64,000 nt of DNA, from the NCBI RefSeq assembly GCF_003319175.1, contig NZ_QOHK01000001.1, positions 620,001-684,000 of the forward strand, read 5' to 3'. Position 1 is the first letter of the stretch; every line of letters begins with the position of its first letter. Below are positions 63,895-64,000 of the stretch, piece after piece. Both the position numbers and the translations under genes were made by a program. The notes beneath the pieces are model-generated. The model ran no database searches, had not been told where the DNA came from, and saw nothing but the letters and a program-made list of their open reading frames with translations. The stretch is from Blastococcus sp. TF02-8. Lineage in GTDB: Bacteria; Actinomycetota; Actinomycetes; Mycobacteriales; Geodermatophilaceae.

Positions 63895-64000
63895 ATGGCC
63901 GGGAACGAGCACACCAGGCACGACCACGACGCGACGGTCACGACCGAGGGCGCCTCGGTCACCCGGGGCGCCGCGCGCGACGCGGTGAGCGCCCAGCACG
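63895..64000 (+). CDS. Unidentified gene, 3' truncated by the window end
   Basis: ATG 63895 follows GGGAAC. The 35 visible codons read MAGNEHTRHDHDATVTTEGAS, VTRGAARDAVSAQH and continue past base 64000. The start is His/Asp/Thr-rich and hydrophilic. I cannot assign a family. Confidence 0.5.
   Translation, partial: MAGNEHTRHDHDATVTTEGASVTRGAARDAVSAQH

Overview
The window reads as one contiguous chromosomal segment of a very high-GC actinobacterium. Codon third positions are almost all G or C, GTG starts are common, ribosome binding sites are GGAGG-like, and many genes are joined by GTGA or ATGA stop/start overlaps. Gene order at the left end (cei-suhB-ppgK-sigA-DUF7455 ... yihY-DUF3039-DUF3099 ... 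sigB ... ideR) follows, from memory, the Rv2700-Rv2711 neighbourhood of Mycobacterium tuberculosis. Presence of both SigA and SigB, a fused CydDC, a secreted GH10 enzyme and a long GTGCACTTTCCG hairpin made me think of Geodermatophilaceae (Blastococcus, Geodermatophilus, Modestobacter). That family placement is inference. All coordinates were counted by hand and no database was searched.

Layout. 1-13.8 kb: the conserved sigma-factor neighbourhood, with a large secreted GH10 xylanase and a D-aminoacyl-tRNA deacylase lying between the DNA-repair gene and sigB. 13.9-18.8 kb: a protein acetyltransferase (Pat-like) overlapping an AcuC-type deacetylase, then the iron regulator IdeR. 18.8-23.2 kb: an S9 peptidase, a DUF4192 protein, a lipoprotein and a Dabb protein. 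23.2-28.2 kb: a compact five-gene operon (GT4, methyltransferase, terpene-cyclase-like protein, two GT2 enzymes), closed by a perfect 21-bp hairpin. 28.2-33.7 kb: a DksA-like protein, a DrrAB-type ABC exporter whose ATPase gene is frameshifted, and a large SARP/AfsR-type regulator. 33.7-37.1 kb: methyltransferase, YibE/F, STAS, Hsp20 and MerR genes. 37.1-40.5 kb: a csoR-copZ-copA copper operon behind a likely CsoR operator. 40.5-47.8 kb: an M56 peptidase and BlaI-like repressor divergent from cydA-cydB-cydDC, with two perfect palindromes in the shared promoter region. 47.8-50.1 kb: a permuted papain-like protein, a small membrane protein and a GAF/SpoIIE phosphatase.

50.1-63.3 kb looks like a catabolic island for hydroxylated di/tricarboxylates or related acids. 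It holds an RraA-family protein, two GntR regulators with visible palindromic operators, an MFS transporter, a decarboxylating-dehydrogenase-family enzyme, a cupin, a monooxygenase-fold protein, a malate/lactate (LDH2) dehydrogenase, a UspA protein, a CitA/CitB-like two-component system, a TctCBA tripartite tricarboxylate transporter and an SDR. The substrate cannot be read from the sequence. The window ends with an NYN-like protein and the start of an unidentified gene.

The most interesting items are the BlaI/M56 module facing the cytochrome bd operon, the five-gene glycosyltransferase/terpene-cyclase-like operon (one member apparently starting at CTG), the frameshifted drrA with an ATGA restart, the Pat homologue lacking the phosphohistidine motif, and the two GntR-controlled divergent catabolic units. 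I saw no CRISPR array, insertion sequence, prophage, tRNA or rRNA.
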